The notes beneath the pieces were generated by a model. It was not told the origin of the DNA. It ran no database searches and saw nothing but the letters and a program-made list of their open reading frames with translations. This document shows positions 1 through 11,657 of a stretch of 64,000 nt of DNA, piece after piece. The position numbers and the translations under genes were made by a program. Source of the stretch: Carnegiea gigantea (taxonomy: Eukaryota > Streptophyta > Magnoliopsida > Caryophyllales > Cactaceae); the NCBI GenBank assembly GCA_029747015.1, contig JAKOGI010000347.1, positions 431,501-495,500 of the forward strand, read 5' to 3'. Numbering within the stretch: position 1 is the stretch's first letter; each line of letters begins with the position of its first letter.

Positions 1-56
1 CTTAGGTTTTCCATTTCTTAATCAATTATAGAGATCATCAAAGAAACTTGAAGGAG

Positions 57-1319
57 TGATAAACCTCAAATTTTGCTATTTTTGGGCCCTTGATTTCATC
101 ACTTTCCTGGACATATCCCCTCGATTTATTTAGGAATATGATCATATTTTCCCTCCTTTGCTCGTAATCATCTTGTTTAGACTAATTTCCCTTTTTATAG
201 GTATTTTGGTCATAATTGGAAGGAATATGAGCGAGCAGTGAAGTTTTGGATAAAGAAGAGGTTCGAGGAGCTGGCAGGAAGTCTAAGGAGTCAAGAATTA
301 AGAGTTGCAGAGTTGCACGGCTAGCCATGCACATGATGCAGAAAATTCCCGCAGAGTTGCACAGCTGGCCGTGCGCTTTTGCACAGTCGTGTGTCCTGCC
401 CAGAAATTTTGCATGGCCGTAGCTCCTGCTAATTTTCACAATAAAAGCTGCTATCGGGCTTCTGGTTAGAGGCCTTTTTCCTGGGTTCTTTAGAGGGCCA
501 ATTAGGGTTGATTCTTAGCCTCCACAAACCCCTTCAAGGGGTTTTGATTAGGTTAGTTTCATGTATAATTTGTAGAAGATGGATTAATTTTATAATTTAA
601 TGCTAAGTTCTTTTTTTCTCTCTCTTTAATTTCATACTTTTGAGTTTGTTTGCTAGTTCAATAGATTATTATTTTGCTTTGGTTTCAATGTTTGTTTGTG
701 AATTAAAGCCTTGATCTTTGGTTGTGATTTGTTCTTGGGATGGCCTTGACCCACCTTGTTTATGTTTGAATTTAGTGTTTTCTTTCATGCCCGCCAAGTG
801 TTCAATGAAATGTTTGAAAGAGCTTTCACCCGTATTTTGGGGCATTCGACTTATGCTGAAAGGTGAAGTTGATTGTCTAGTGCGAGTAGAAAGAATAAAT
901 GGGATCTGGACATAAAAATAGTCTCGATCTCTAGCTAGATTAAAGGTTGTCAATCTTGTAGTTTAATTGAGCTAATCCCATGAAAAGAAGAGGTTAGAAC
1001 AACTAGACTAGCTCATGACCCTTGAGAGAGGGTTGGGTGGTCTTTAGTGATGGAACCGGTCATCTCTGAATACTAGCATAACTTGAAAATGTTAGGGTTT
1101 GACTTGATTAATTGGTTTATCTCAAATTTAATCATAGTTGAAGTCTTTTGTTTGTTTTAGCAGTTTAGTACTATTTTCTACCCTCCTTTTGTTTTGCCTA
1201 GCTTGAGACGCTTTAGTTAGTTCTGATAATTAAAAACACAACTCCCTGCAGACGACAACCCAAGTACTCAACGATGCACTTTGCACCTGGGGTTTAAAAA
1301 TATTAAAACTTCCCTAACA
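57..1319 (+). repeat. 5' LTR of element A
   Basis: Direct repeat of 7764-9067, running TG to CA. Identity is about 92% by eye over the first 230 bases. It contains clustered GC-rich palindromes of the form GCACGGC..GCCGTGC around 313-434, followed by a leader common to this LTR group. Its 3' part also matches, in reverse complement, the solo LTR at 32610-33790. Confidence 0.88.
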
Positions 1320-1325
1320 TGTTTT

Positions 1326-1343
1326 TGGTGCCGTTGCCGGGGA
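1326..1343 (+). other. Primer-binding site (tRNA-Asp type)
   Basis: TGGTGCCGTTGCCGGGGA lies seven bases inside the left LTR. It differs at one base from the TGGCGCCGTTGCCGGGGA primer site, complementary to the tRNA-Asp 3' end, that is typical of many plant Ty3/Gypsy elements of Athila/Tat affinity. Confidence 0.8.
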
Positions 1344-1436
1344 GTTGGCATTTTCCAATATTAGAGCTTACTTGGGCATTTGAGATTAGGCTGTTATTTT
1401 GAAGGAAAAAAAACCCCTAAAAAAAATTTAAGAAAA

Positions 1437-2660
1437 ATGTCTTTTTCCTACTTCCCTCAGTATGAGCATGAATTTTTTTGGAGATACTATGACGGACTAT
1501 ATGCTTTTCTTGCTCATGGTGGTTATTGTTTGGAGAAGGGGGAAATTTTGAGTACAGTCTATGAGGGCGTGAACTGCTGAGACCTGTGCGCTTTTAGAGT
1601 ATTGGGATTTTTCTGCTAAAGATGTTAATAAAGCATGTGATTTTCTTCATTAGTTGGCTTTGGATACTTATGAATTTGAAACTAGTTGTTCTAATTCTTA
1701 CGTCCCACCCCCTTCCATCCCTGACTATGCTCTTCCTGTGTGTGAAATTTGCCATTATTCTGATCATGAAAGTAATTCTTGTCCCTATTATATTTCTGAT
1801 AAGGGTTTTTCTAGACTTAGTAGTATGATAGAGATAATGAATGAGTAACAAATTGAGTTTGCTAATAAAATGTGGGAATATGACCTATCACATGAGACAG
1901 ACCTTAGGTTTAGTTCACCTAGACTTGATGTTAATCTGTGTGATGATGGTGCGTCTTTTGCTCCTCTAGAGTCTGGACTAGAGGAAGTACTCGACCCTCC
2001 CTTGACTACTTTACTCATTATTACTCCAACCTCACTTAGCACTTTTAGGAATAATACTGCGTTCATCATGATTTTTCTTGATACACCTTCCCCTTTAGCT
2101 CAGTCGATGGAGCTCGAGGTAGGTGAGACCTTTGGTATTAGCACTAGTGTTGATGAGAATGATACTTGTTCTGAGTCAGGCAATGTTTTTATTGAGGTGC
2201 CTGATCTTCATGAGACTCCCACAGGGACTTCATGTGTGGATGTTATACTTGTAGGGCTAGCTAGTCCTGATCTTGTTGATAATATATCCCCCAACCCTCT
2301 TCAAACACTCCATGCTTCTTCTTCATGTTCACCACCCTTCCCTTCCCTGAGTGTTGTAATATGTTGCTTATTGATTCTCATGTGAAAATTAAGGGAATGA
2401 GGCTGACTGTTCTAAGTCCCCGGGTACCTTTAGAGGGTATGATCCCTCTCTTGATCCTTATCATCTGTACCTAGAGGACATGCCTAGAAAAATCATATTA
2501 ACTATTGCATTCGATTATTCTACTGATTTTTCCAAGGCATTTGATAAGTTTAGGAGAGCACTTGCTATCATTTCTAGATTTATATTTGGGTACTTGCATT
2601 CATCTGAGTTGCATGCTCAAGCATTTCATAAGCTCTTATGAGCTTTGACGGCATTTGAGT
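1437..2660 (+). pseudogene. Degenerate gag-like ORF of element A with CCHC zinc knuckle
   Basis: Reading starts at ATG 1437 and changes frame before 1654. From there one frame runs to about 2385, interrupted by a TAA at 1846. Codons 1741-1779 encode CEICHYSDHESNSC, a CX2CX4HX4C retroviral zinc knuckle. The upstream segment reads DTYEFE, as in Athila/Tat gag just before the knuckle. The same DTYEFE segment recurs in minus-strand element C at 9128-9316. Downstream is an acidic, serine- and leucine-rich stretch with no recognised domain, then more degraded coding-like sequence to about 2660. I see this as a gag remnant. No enzyme motifs follow it. Confidence 0.6.
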
Positions 2661-3382
2661 CACCGCTGTGAGTCTTAAGTGGTGATGAGGAGTGGCTAAT
2701 GCTCCTTATGCCTCCACAGCACCATCTTAGGGAGGCATAATTTAGGTACATTCAGTGCCCGACCTGGTATACTTGTTCTAACTCTTCTCCCTCCTTTTCA
2801 TTTTCTTTCTTTTGATTTTTGTTTAGTTGTGGATATTAGATTGTGCTTAGTTGTGGATATTAGATTGTGTTTTTGTTAGTGATCAACTTTAATGTGAAAT
2901 TTGGGATGTTGTTGAGCTAACTGATAGCTATGATCACCTTTTTGCTTTGTTTTCTTTTTGTGTGTTTTGTTTTGCGTGTCTTGCATTCGTGATTTTGTTT
3001 TCTTTGTTTTTGTGTGTTTTTGTGGTAGTAGTGACCCCTCGACTCCCAATGAGGACATTGGAAAATTTAGATGTGGGGGTGGGAAGTTATATACCCTTTT
3101 GTGCATATTTTTGTGAAAATTTTAGGTTTTTGTATAGTTTTTCTTACTGGCTTTTGGGAAGTTTCGTGCTATTCTGATCAGCTTAAATCCCCTGTACTTT
3201 GACTATTAACTTATATGTAAGCACGATATGCATGATAGATCTTCGTCCTCAATGTGTCATTCTAGGTCCTAATTCTAACCCCAATTGTTCATTATCGATG
3301 TGTAATCCAATCCTTATTTATATCATCATCGTTGTCTTAGGGTCTTAGTATTCCACGATTGGCTCTCCCACTTGTTTTATAC
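2661..3382 (+). other. Non-coding internal region of element A (left of nested LTR)
   Basis: No coding motif is recognisable here. The stretch is T-rich, with a direct repeat of about 25 bases (tagttgtggatattagattgtg, twice at 2824-2874), and a G-rich tract near 3072-3085 that resembles a purine tract. It ends at the target site of the nested solo LTR. Confidence 0.5.
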
Positions 3383-3637
3383 TGTAACTCCCGGGATTTT
3401 ATCCCCTTCATCAAGGCGTTTACGCTATTTTATAGCGTTATAAAATAATATTTTCGATAGATTGAAGCAATATTAATGTGCCTGCATACGTGCTGATTTT
3501 ATTGAAAAGAATGTTTTTATTATTTTTATTGTTATTAAGAATTATTATCGGGCACTACATTGAGTAGATTCCCGAATACGACTGGACTGTCAAGCCTTGG
3601 GACTAGTCTTGCAATTTATTGAATCAAATCTTGGAAT

Positions 3638-3720
3638 AAATTATGATGTGATAAGTGGATAAGCTTGTATTAATTATGATGTGATAAGTGGATAAGCTCG
3701 TATTAATTATGATGTGATGA
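3638..3720. repeat. 33-bp tandem repeat, about 2.5 copies
   Basis: The motif ttatgatgtgataagtggat starts at 3641 and 3674 and in shortened form at 3707, so the period is 33 bases. It lies inside the nested solo LTR. Confidence 0.85.
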
Positions 3721-4370
3721 GGTAATTATCCAAAACAAAAAAATATATGTAAATATATACAAAAGGGGGCCGAAGCCCCCTGTTCTCCAAAAAAAAAAAA
3801 AAAGAAGGCAGACTCGTGAAGGGGGAGGGGTTCCCTGACCCCCAGCTCTGCCACGCACAAACAAACCGGGAAGAGGGGGAGGCCGGCCGGTGGGGTGGCT
3901 AGGGCACGCCGGCGAGTTAGACACCGGCCCCAGCTCGCCGACCGATGCGCCAACCCAACCCCCGAACCAGCTGAGTGAGGAGGCAAACGCGTGAGCAAGG
4001 GAGGGCAACCGGGTCAGCCAGACGCCGACGGGCGCCGTTGACGGCTACGGTCGGCGGCAAGGCGCTGGTGGGCTCGAGTCCTGCGACCAGTGGGAGCCAC
4101 GCGAAGCAAGGGTTCGAAAGCTAGGGTTGCTGGGTTTCGACCCGGGGCTTGGTCGAATGTGGCTATGGTGGGTTCGGGCTTCGGGAGTTCGAGTTCTACC
4201 ACAAAATTTAACCCTAGTACGGGTCCTTAGCCTGGAGGCAAGGTGGGTTTCCTCTTCCTCCTATTTATTATTAATTTTGATGAAGTTTATTGATTATTGA
4301 TTATAGTTTGTTCAGATTGAATTCGAACTGATTATTAGTGATTTGAGAAAATTGTAGCGTAAATTGAATG

Positions 4371-5000
4371 ATACCATATCTATATATTAGTCATACTGAA
4401 CTAAAGTTTATCGGTTAGATAGTTTATCGATTATATGAAATTCATTTACTATATAAAGTTTATCAATTATATAGTTTATCGATTATATGAAATTTATTGA
4501 ATATATCAAGTTTATCGATTATATGGAATTCATTTATTATACAAAGTTTATCGATTACATGGAATTTATTGATTATATGAAGTTATCGATCATACAAAGT
4601 TTATCGATTATATGAAATTCATTTAGAGTTTACCGATTATATATAGTTTATCGATTATATGTCGTTTATAGATTATATAAAGATTATCGATTACATGACG
4701 CCTATTGATTATATAAAGTTTATCGATTACATAAAGTTTATTGATTATATAAAGTTTATTGATTATACGAAGTTTATCGACTATATAAAGTTTCCCGATT
4801 ATATGAAGTTTGTTGATTATATAACATTTATTCATGATATGAAGTTTATTCATCATATAATCGATTGTATGAAATCAATCGATTATATATGTTATCGATT
4901 ATATGTGACTTGTCAATTATATGAAGTTTATCGATTATAGAAAGTTTATCGATTACATGAAGTTTATCGAGTATATATAATTTATCGATTATGTGTATAT
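4371..5000. repeat. Degenerate 18-bp tandem array (agtttatcgattatatga type)
   Basis: About 630 bases of diverged repeats of an AT-rich unit near 18 bases containing the palindromic core ATCGAT. Open frames across it on both strands simply translate the repeat (DYIKFI every six codons) and are not genes. It lies inside the nested solo LTR. Confidence 0.85.
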
Positions 5001-5411
5001 ATTACGGTGAATGTTGACATTAATTGCAATCGTGTCGATTGCGTTATGATGTTGAGAATCGGTTGGTAAAATGATTTTATGACGTGATCATACATGCTAT
5101 GTGAAATCTTTTCCCTGAACTAATGAATGCGCGAGATGGCGTTGATGTCAAGTTTCAGAGATCTTTAAAAATCCATAAATGCTTATTCGCACGATGTCAA
5201 AGCGTTGCTAAACGTTTATTTATTGCCTGTTTTAATTGACAAGTCATTGATCATGAGATAATCTTAAATTACCGGGCTGCTCAATTGAATAAGGTAGACG
5301 GCCAGTCAACAGGTCTAGGAATCCTTTAAGAAAGGACTTAAGTCTTAAGCGTTCGACTATACTGTATCCATTGCTATTATCGAAGTTTACATGAGAATTT
5401 AAAGGTTAATG

Positions 5412-5640
5412 TTCATTGTTCTGCCAGAAGGCAGAAATTCAAGTTCAATATTCATTGCTCTGCCAGAAGGCAGAAATCCAAGTTCAGTGTCCATTGTTCT
5501 GCCAGAAGGCAGGAATTTAAGTTCAATGTGCATTGTTCTGCCAGAAGGCAGAAATTCAAGTTCAATATTCATTGTTCTGCCAGAAGGCAGAAATTCAATT
5601 TCAGTGATTCAATATTCTGCCACAAGGCAGAGAATACAAA
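5412..5640. repeat. 39-bp tandem array, six copies, each with a small hairpin
   Basis: CTGCC-AGAA-GGCAG recurs at 5421, 5460, 5499, 5538 and 5577 with an exact 39-base period, and once more in altered form at 5617. Each unit contains the inverted repeat CTGCC/GGCAG. Further related short repeats (aatgttcaatgtgc) extend over about 6050-6250. Confidence 0.9.
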
Positions 5641-7042
5641 GTTCAGTGATTCAATAATTCAAAGTTCAAAGTTTCATAGTTTTGTCAATAGGCATAAGCT
5701 TCAAAGTTTAATGCCTCGTAGTCCAGCCAATAGGAAGAAAATTTAAAGTGCATATGTCTTATAGTTCTGCCAACCATAAGCCCATTAACTGGTAGAAAAC
5801 CAGGCCAAGGGAACTCCCAGTGCATATGATGGTTTATAAAACATTATATTTTTAATAAACAAACATGTGATTTAAAGCAGAGTCCAGTGAAATTCAAATG
5901 TTATAGTGCTATATTATTGGTTTACTACCCACATGATGGAATTATATGTTCTATTTTAGGATATTGTTCTACGTCTTATCAAAGATACCTACTCCTGCAT
6001 ATAGTCTGTTATTATATGGTGCAGTGAAATCAATAAACGTTCAGTGTAATGTTCAATGACTAATATTCAACGTCCGTTGGGTATTGTTCATAGTTTTACG
6101 AATTCATAGTTCATACGAATTTAATGTTTAGTGGCCAATGTTCAATGTGCGATGTCAATGTCTAATGTTCATTGTTTATTGTTCAATGTGCAAAGTTTAA
6201 CATTCAGTGTTCACTGTTTATTGTTCAATGTGCAATGTTAACATTCAATGAGTTTTCATGACTCTTTACGCAATAAGCCTCAGACATAATAAGCCTTATA
6301 TATAAAGTTTAGCGATTGGTCCAAATCCGATTCCTCTTGCATTGTGGTTTGAATACGTTGCAAGGTAAGTGATTCTCTTCTAAGGGAAGGAACTATAAAC
6401 GACTTTTGTAAGTATTATTGCACTTTAAAGTATTGTTTTAGGAGAGGGGGCTATCCACTGAGCAATTGTTGCTTATTCCTATCTATTATTGTTGTTCCCT
6501 TCCCAGGTTTATGAAATATCACGTAAAGGTCGGGCCAAGTAAGCCAAGATGGATTGCTGCTGTCCTCGGAATAAAGCTACATGCCCTTCATGTGAACTGC
6601 AAGTTTTATTATGAAATATAGTTTATTGTTATATAATTTAAGTCCCTGTGTGCCTGTGTTGCATATCATCTAGAGTCGCTCCGTACGGCCATGTGAGCCG
6701 ATCATCGTTTAGCTAAGGTTGTTTATAGTTGGGATGTAACCCCAGCGCTCCGATCGTGTGGACTGTGGAGTTGTACTTTTATTGTTCCATTGTTTTAGTA
6801 TTGAGTTGCGCTGGTTGATATGCTCCGGGCGGGTGGCCCGCAGAGCCATGAACTCCGGCGTGTACCCGTTGAGTCAGTTTTATTATTGCGTTTAATTGCA
6901 GGAAATTTAATGTAAGGCTTTAAGTCTGGGAAACGGTCAGTTTTTAGGGGAAACTCTGTCCGTTTCGTCCCAGAATTTAAAGAAAAAAGCAAAGTATAAT
7001 GTTAACACTCCTAACCTAGTGTTGGGAGCGTTACATATACGC

Positions 7043-7763
7043 AGTTACTTTGGTTTTTGTTTGCATTTCAAAAAAAGGGAAAAAAGGAGAAAAAAATAAA
7101 AAAATAAAAAATTAGGAATGACAAGAATCTCTTTGAGGCATGAGTTAAGGGCATTACCCTTTGAGGCAATACCGCTACTGGGGGTTACCCTTTGAGGCAA
7201 TACTTCTACTAGTAAATCTTGCTTTCTGTGTTAATAAGTTAATAATATAGTTCATGTTAGTCAAGTGGGATTGAGTTTAATTACGGTAAGCCTAAGTCTT
7301 AGGATGATGATACACTAGCACACTAAGCACTAGGATGAATTCAAAGTTTTGATGTATAGTGAGGTGAAAAGTTAGCGCTTCGATGTCATCTATGGGGCTA
7401 GAGACTCTTGATGTATACATTATGTCTATATGCGGTCTAATATCTTTGTTACAAGGGCGATTTAGTTGGTTAGAATTTGTACAGCTCTCTCTTGTATATA
7501 TGTTTGTGTTTTGTTTGCAAACCCAAAAGGATTTTCTATTTTCCTTTCTCTTTCTTTTTTTCTTTTTGTAGATTTTGTGGGTATATCTTCTTCAAACTCT
7601 CAGGAGACCTCACTCGTCCACTTGGGTGAACCAAGGGGTTTAAAGCACTTGTTGCATATGATAAATGCAACCGTGTTTCCTACGAAAGTGAGTTAGGTCC
7701 TTAGGTTAGTTTTTCTTTATTTTATTTTGCTCGAGGACGAGCAAAAGCTAGGTGTGGGGGACT
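7043..7763 (+). other. 3' internal region of element A with polypurine tract
   Basis: Non-coding continuation of element A after the nested LTR. It includes a poorly conserved short tandem motif, ccctttgaggcaatac, near 7156-7203. The last bases, gctcgaggacgagcaaaagc then aggtgtggggga, are the polypurine-tract context typical of Athila/Tat-type elements and sit directly before the right LTR. Confidence 0.7.
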
Positions 7764-9067
7764 TGATAAACCTCAAATTTTTCTATTTTTGGGCCCTTGA
7801 TTTCATCGCTTTCCTGTACATATCCCCTCGATTTATTTAGGAATCTGATCATATTTGCCCTCCTTTGCTCGCAATCGTCTTGTTTAGACTAATTTTCCGT
7901 TTTGTAGGTATTTTAGTCATAAGTGAAAGGAATATGAGTGAGGAGTGAAGTTTTGGACAAAGAAGAGATTCGAGGAGCTGGCAGGAAGTCCAAGGAGTTA
8001 AGAATTAAGAGTTGCAGAGTTGCACGACCGTGCACATGAGGCAGAAAATTCCTACAGAGTTGCACGACTGGCCGCGCGTTTTTGCACGGCCGTGCGTCCT
8101 GCCTATAAATTTTACTCGGCTGGCCGTGCACTTTTTGCACGGCCATGCTCCTGCCAATTTTCACGATGAAAGCCGTTATTGGGCTTATGGTTAGAGGCCT
8201 TTTTGCTAGGTTCCTTAATGGGCCAATTAGGGTTGATTCTTAGCCTCCACAAACCAACTTCAGGGAGATTAGATTAGGTTAGTTTTGTGTATAATCTGTA
8301 GAAGACGGATCGATTTCAGAATTTAATGCTAAGTTCCTCTTTTCTCTCTCTCTTTAATTTCATGTTTTTAAGTTTGTTTGCTAGTTGAATAGATTATTGT
8401 TTTGCTTTGGTTTCAATTATTATTTGTGAATTAAAGCCTTGATCTTTGGCTGTGATTTGTTCTTGAGACGGCCGATTAATTCTTCTTTAGGCCTTGACCC
8501 ACCTTGTTTATGTTTGAATTTAGAGTTTTCTTTCATTCCCACCAAGTGTTCGATTAAATCCTTAAAAGAGCTTTCATCCGTGTTTTGGGACATTCGACTT
8601 ATACTGAGAGGTGAGGTTCATTGTCTAGAGTGGGTAAACAGAATAGCTGGGATTCGGACATGAAAATAGTCTCAGCCGCTAGCTAGGTCAAAGGTTATCG
8701 ATCTTGTAGTACAATTGAGCTAATCCCATAAAAATAGGACGTTAGAACAATTAGACTAGCTCATGACCCTTGAGAGGGGCTTGAGTTCTCTTTAATGATG
8801 CGACCCATCATCTTTAAATATCGGCATAACTTGGAAATGTTAGGGTTTGACTTGATTAGTTGGTTTATCTCAAGTTTAATAGTAATCGAAGTCTTTTGTT
8901 TGTTTTAGCAGTTCAGTACTATTTTCTATCCTCCTTTTGTTTTGCCTAGCTTGAGACGCTTTAGTTAGTTCTGGAACTTGGAAGCACAACTCCCTGTGGA
9001 CAACACCAAAAGTGCTCAACGATGCACCTTGCACTTGTGGTTTATAAATATTAAAACTTCCCTAACA
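7764..9067 (+). repeat. 3' LTR of element A
   Basis: Copy of 57-1319, slightly longer (1304 against 1263 bases). GC-rich palindromes at 8011-8160 include the perfect 12-mer GCACGGCCGTGC. It ends CCCTAACA followed by the TSD gggag. Confidence 0.88.
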
Positions 9068-10001
9068 GGGAGAAAATTGGTATCATGGTTAAATGATTGA
9101 TAAGTATCATACACAAAGGGAGTATATTTAGGGAACTGGGGAAAAAGGCATATAAAAATTCACAACATAAGCCTCTGTGGGAGATCCCATATGGCAAGAT
9201 AAAGGGTTTGGGGTAGCACAGTTAGCCTTTTCAAACTCATATGTATCTGAAGACATCCATTCTAGCAAATCCCTTGCTTCATCAATACCTTTACCAAGAA
9301 ACCCACATGATTTCAAATGAGCACACCCTAATTCACGACATTAAAAAACTTCCCATCTCTCATAAACATAAACCATTTACAGCACATTAAGTAATGTAAT
9401 TATGTAATCGTGCAAAAAATCTCCAAAACAACTCATGCGTATATTGAGAGAAATGGAAAATTATCGTATTTTAAAAATTTTCAATTCTTTGAATTTTTAG
9501 GGATTTTTGGATTTTTACACAGGCTGCTATAATACCCAAAGTGAAATCAAGTAAGAAAAGCTATACAAACACTAAGTGGCCTGATTTCGCGTCACTATTT
9601 GCTATAATAGCCCCAATTTTGTTGAATAGTATTTCAAGGAGTGAACAAAAAATTCGTTGTCCTCTAGGGCCTTGTTAAACTCGAGTCACTCATTACCTAA
9701 TCTAGCATATGTCCAAACCAAACAAAAGAAAGAAACGACCAGAACATGCTTAAATTAACTAATCTAACACTAGTACTAGACAATCATGATTAATTAAGCT
9801 TAATAAACCCTAATCTACTCTAAGCGTGCTTAATCAAAATTTATCAAAACAAGTGCATAATTCATAAAACCAACACAAAACATCATCTAAACTACAAACA
9901 TGAAACAATCAACTAAGAAAGCAATCAAACTAATATAACCACAGAACAGAGAGAAATGAACGCTACCAAATAGGTTTCATCCAACCATAGAGTTTAAATC
10001 T
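9068..10001 (-). mobile_element. Element C (part 1): minus-strand gag-only LTR element fragment
   Basis: This segment and 17413-18329 read as one sequence once element B is removed. It is split on its left by element A. On the minus strand, a leader comes down from the LTR and reaches a gag-like fragment at 9316-9128. No primer site could be assigned with certainty. The remaining bases (about 9317-10001) show no coding potential. Confidence 0.6.
9128..9316 (-). pseudogene. gag-like fragment of element C
   Basis: 62 codons on the minus strand, containing GIDEARDLLEWMSSDTYEFE. This matches the segment just upstream of the zinc knuckle in element A (DTYEFE, and a similar run of residues before it) and the EA.LLE.M sequence of Athila/Tat gag. 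The knuckle itself is missing. The fragment appears truncated by the element A insertion at 9067. Confidence 0.55.
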
Positions 10002-11393
10002 TGATAAATTTCTAATTTTGCTAGTTTGGTCCCTTGATTTCACCACTGTTCACTATATATTTCCTTGATTCAATGAGGAATTTGATTGTATTTACTCTTC
10101 TTTCCTTGTAATTATCTAATTTGGACTAATTCCTCCTTTTGTAGGAATATTGGTCTTAATTGGAAGGAATATGCATTCATTACCCCATAGATGAGCAATG
10201 AGTAATGCTTTAGGAAGAGAAGAGGTTTGTGAAGTCAGCAAAAGGGGAAGGAACCAAGAAGTAGAGCTTAAGGATTTTGTACGGCCAACCGTGCATGTGT
10301 GCATAGTCGTGCGTGATCATTAAAAAGTTAAAGAAACACACGACTACCCGTGCATAACCAGCATGGCCGTGCATGCAAGGCAGAACTTCCTGCAGTTTTA
10401 CACGGCTGACCATGCTTCCCGGCGATTTAGTCGACTTCGACTCTATTTAATAGTTGTGTTTTGCGACAATTAGGCATTGAGTTTTGGGAGCATCTTTTTA
10501 GATTTTTTTCCTCTCAATTTTCCTCAAGTTAGGTTTTAGGCTTTAGCATAACAATACTTTTGCAATTTGAAGGTCATTGTTGTTTGATTCAAGATTTATT
10601 CTTCATTCAGATTGCAATTCCTGAGTTCGTTTTCTCAAATCTCTCTCTTTCATTACTATTGGCTACTTTAGTTCTTTCATAATTATTAGTATGATGTTTT
10701 CTAATTATTGTGTTGAGAATCTCATTATGTTTAGTGGCTAATCTGGTAACTAAGGTTGGGATCGTCAATTATATCTAGTTGAATCATGGTTTAGTCCCAA
10801 TTCTTACTTGGCCCACGTTATGTTATTGAATTCTATTTCGCTCAAAACGTGTTTGATGAATTGCTTGAAAGAGCATTTATCCATTTCTATTAGGATTTAG
10901 GGGAACATTGAAATACAAAACCTTTACCCAGCATGACTAAGTAGAGGGTTAGGATTTTGATATGAAAATAATTAAAATTATAATTGAGATTCGAGATGGT
11001 AGATCTTATAATCCTATGACTTTTAGTCCCATGAAAATACATGACTATAGCTTTAGAATTAGTCCTCTACCATTGAAAGAGGGAGGGGATGGACTAAATT
11101 GATGATCTATCCATTCATATTGCAAATGTGGGTGAGTTTGATGTTAGTAATTGATTCGATAGCATAATTGTGTTGTTAATTCCAACCTGGGTGTTCTAAT
11201 ATTCTAATTTCTCAATTACATTCATAGTTATTATCGTTTCCTTAGTTATTATTTAAATCTTTGAGGTCGATTTCCCCAGATTGAGTGTTCATATTACTTC
11301 TAGTAATTGAAAGCGAGTTTCTCATGGGATCAGCCTGTACTCGTCGATTGCTAGCTATAGCTACATCATGCACTTGCAATTTTAACTGTAACA
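10002..11393 (+). repeat. 5' LTR of element B
   Basis: Direct repeat of 15936-17412. The first 100 bases are recognisably related to the element A LTR. GC-rich palindromic motifs (cggccaaccgtgc type) cluster at 10275-10420. Confidence 0.85.
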
Positions 11394-11399
11394 AGTTTT

Positions 11400-11417
11400 T
11401 GGCATCGTTTCCGAAAA
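11400..11417 (+). other. Degenerate primer-binding site of element B
   Basis: TGGCATCGTTTCCGAAAA lies six bases inside the left LTR. It is a decayed form of the tRNA-Asp-type site seen in element A. Confidence 0.6.
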
Positions 11418-11657
11418 ACGTGTTTTTTCAATATCAAGAACTAATTAGAATGCTCTAGACTGGGATTTTATTTTTCTCTTTGTAGTTTTTAGTTCTTCTT
11501 TATTCTTGCTTGATACTGCTTGCACTTGGTATAGTGTTTGCTTCATATGTACAGGGAAAGTCAAGGCAAACGGAACCTTGCTTCTCTAGATCCTGAGATC
11601 GAAGCAACCACATAGAAGTGAGGCGGAGAAGCGAGAAAGAAGAAGAAAGCAACAAAG

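Larger units (their letters stand above)
3383..7037. mobile_element. Nested 3.65 kb solo LTR, probably Ty3/Gypsy (Tekay/Del-like)
   Basis: The segment begins TGTAACTCCC and ends GGGAGCGTTACA (imperfect terminal inverted repeat, TG..CA). It is flanked by a perfect 5-base TSD, tatac, at 3378-3382 and 7038-7042. No gag-pol sequence and no internal pair of LTRs are present, so a solo LTR is the simplest reading. Very long LTRs starting TGTAAC are known in the Tekay/Del chromoviruses, so this lineage is an inference. The segment contains a GC-rich block (about 3765-4200), a GGGGGC-CGAA-GCCCCC hairpin at 3765-3780, three tandem arrays, and a TATATAAAG near 6299 that could be a TATA box for plus-strand transcription. 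Confidence 0.82.
57..9067 (+). mobile_element. Element A: non-autonomous Ty3/Gypsy LTR element (Athila/Tat-like), gag only
   Basis: Two long direct repeats (57-1319 and 7764-9067), both starting TGATAAACCTC and ending CCCTAACA, bracket the element. The flanking pentamers are aggag (52-56) and gggag (9068-9072), a TSD with one mismatch. A tRNA-Asp-type primer site follows the left LTR and a G-rich tract precedes the right LTR, so the element is in plus orientation. After removing the nested solo LTR (3383-7037), only about 2.8 kb of internal sequence remains. It holds a degenerate gag-like remnant and no protease, reverse transcriptase, RNase H or integrase motifs. It would depend on another element for copying. 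It is inserted in minus-strand element C. Confidence 0.88.

Noticed and set aside
3726..4202. GC-rich open frames inside the solo LTR as genes
   Set aside because: Overlapping frames on one strand arise from GC-rich composition. No motif, and the block lies within LTR boundaries set by a perfect TSD.
4623..4940. Overlapping open frames on both strands rich in D-Y-I-K-F-I
   Set aside because: They only translate the 18-bp tandem array in the solo LTR.
5409..5657. Possible CRISPR-like array (39-bp repeats with palindromes)
   Set aside because: Units are contiguous with no unique spacers, and lie within a plant retrotransposon LTR. It is a simple tandem repeat.
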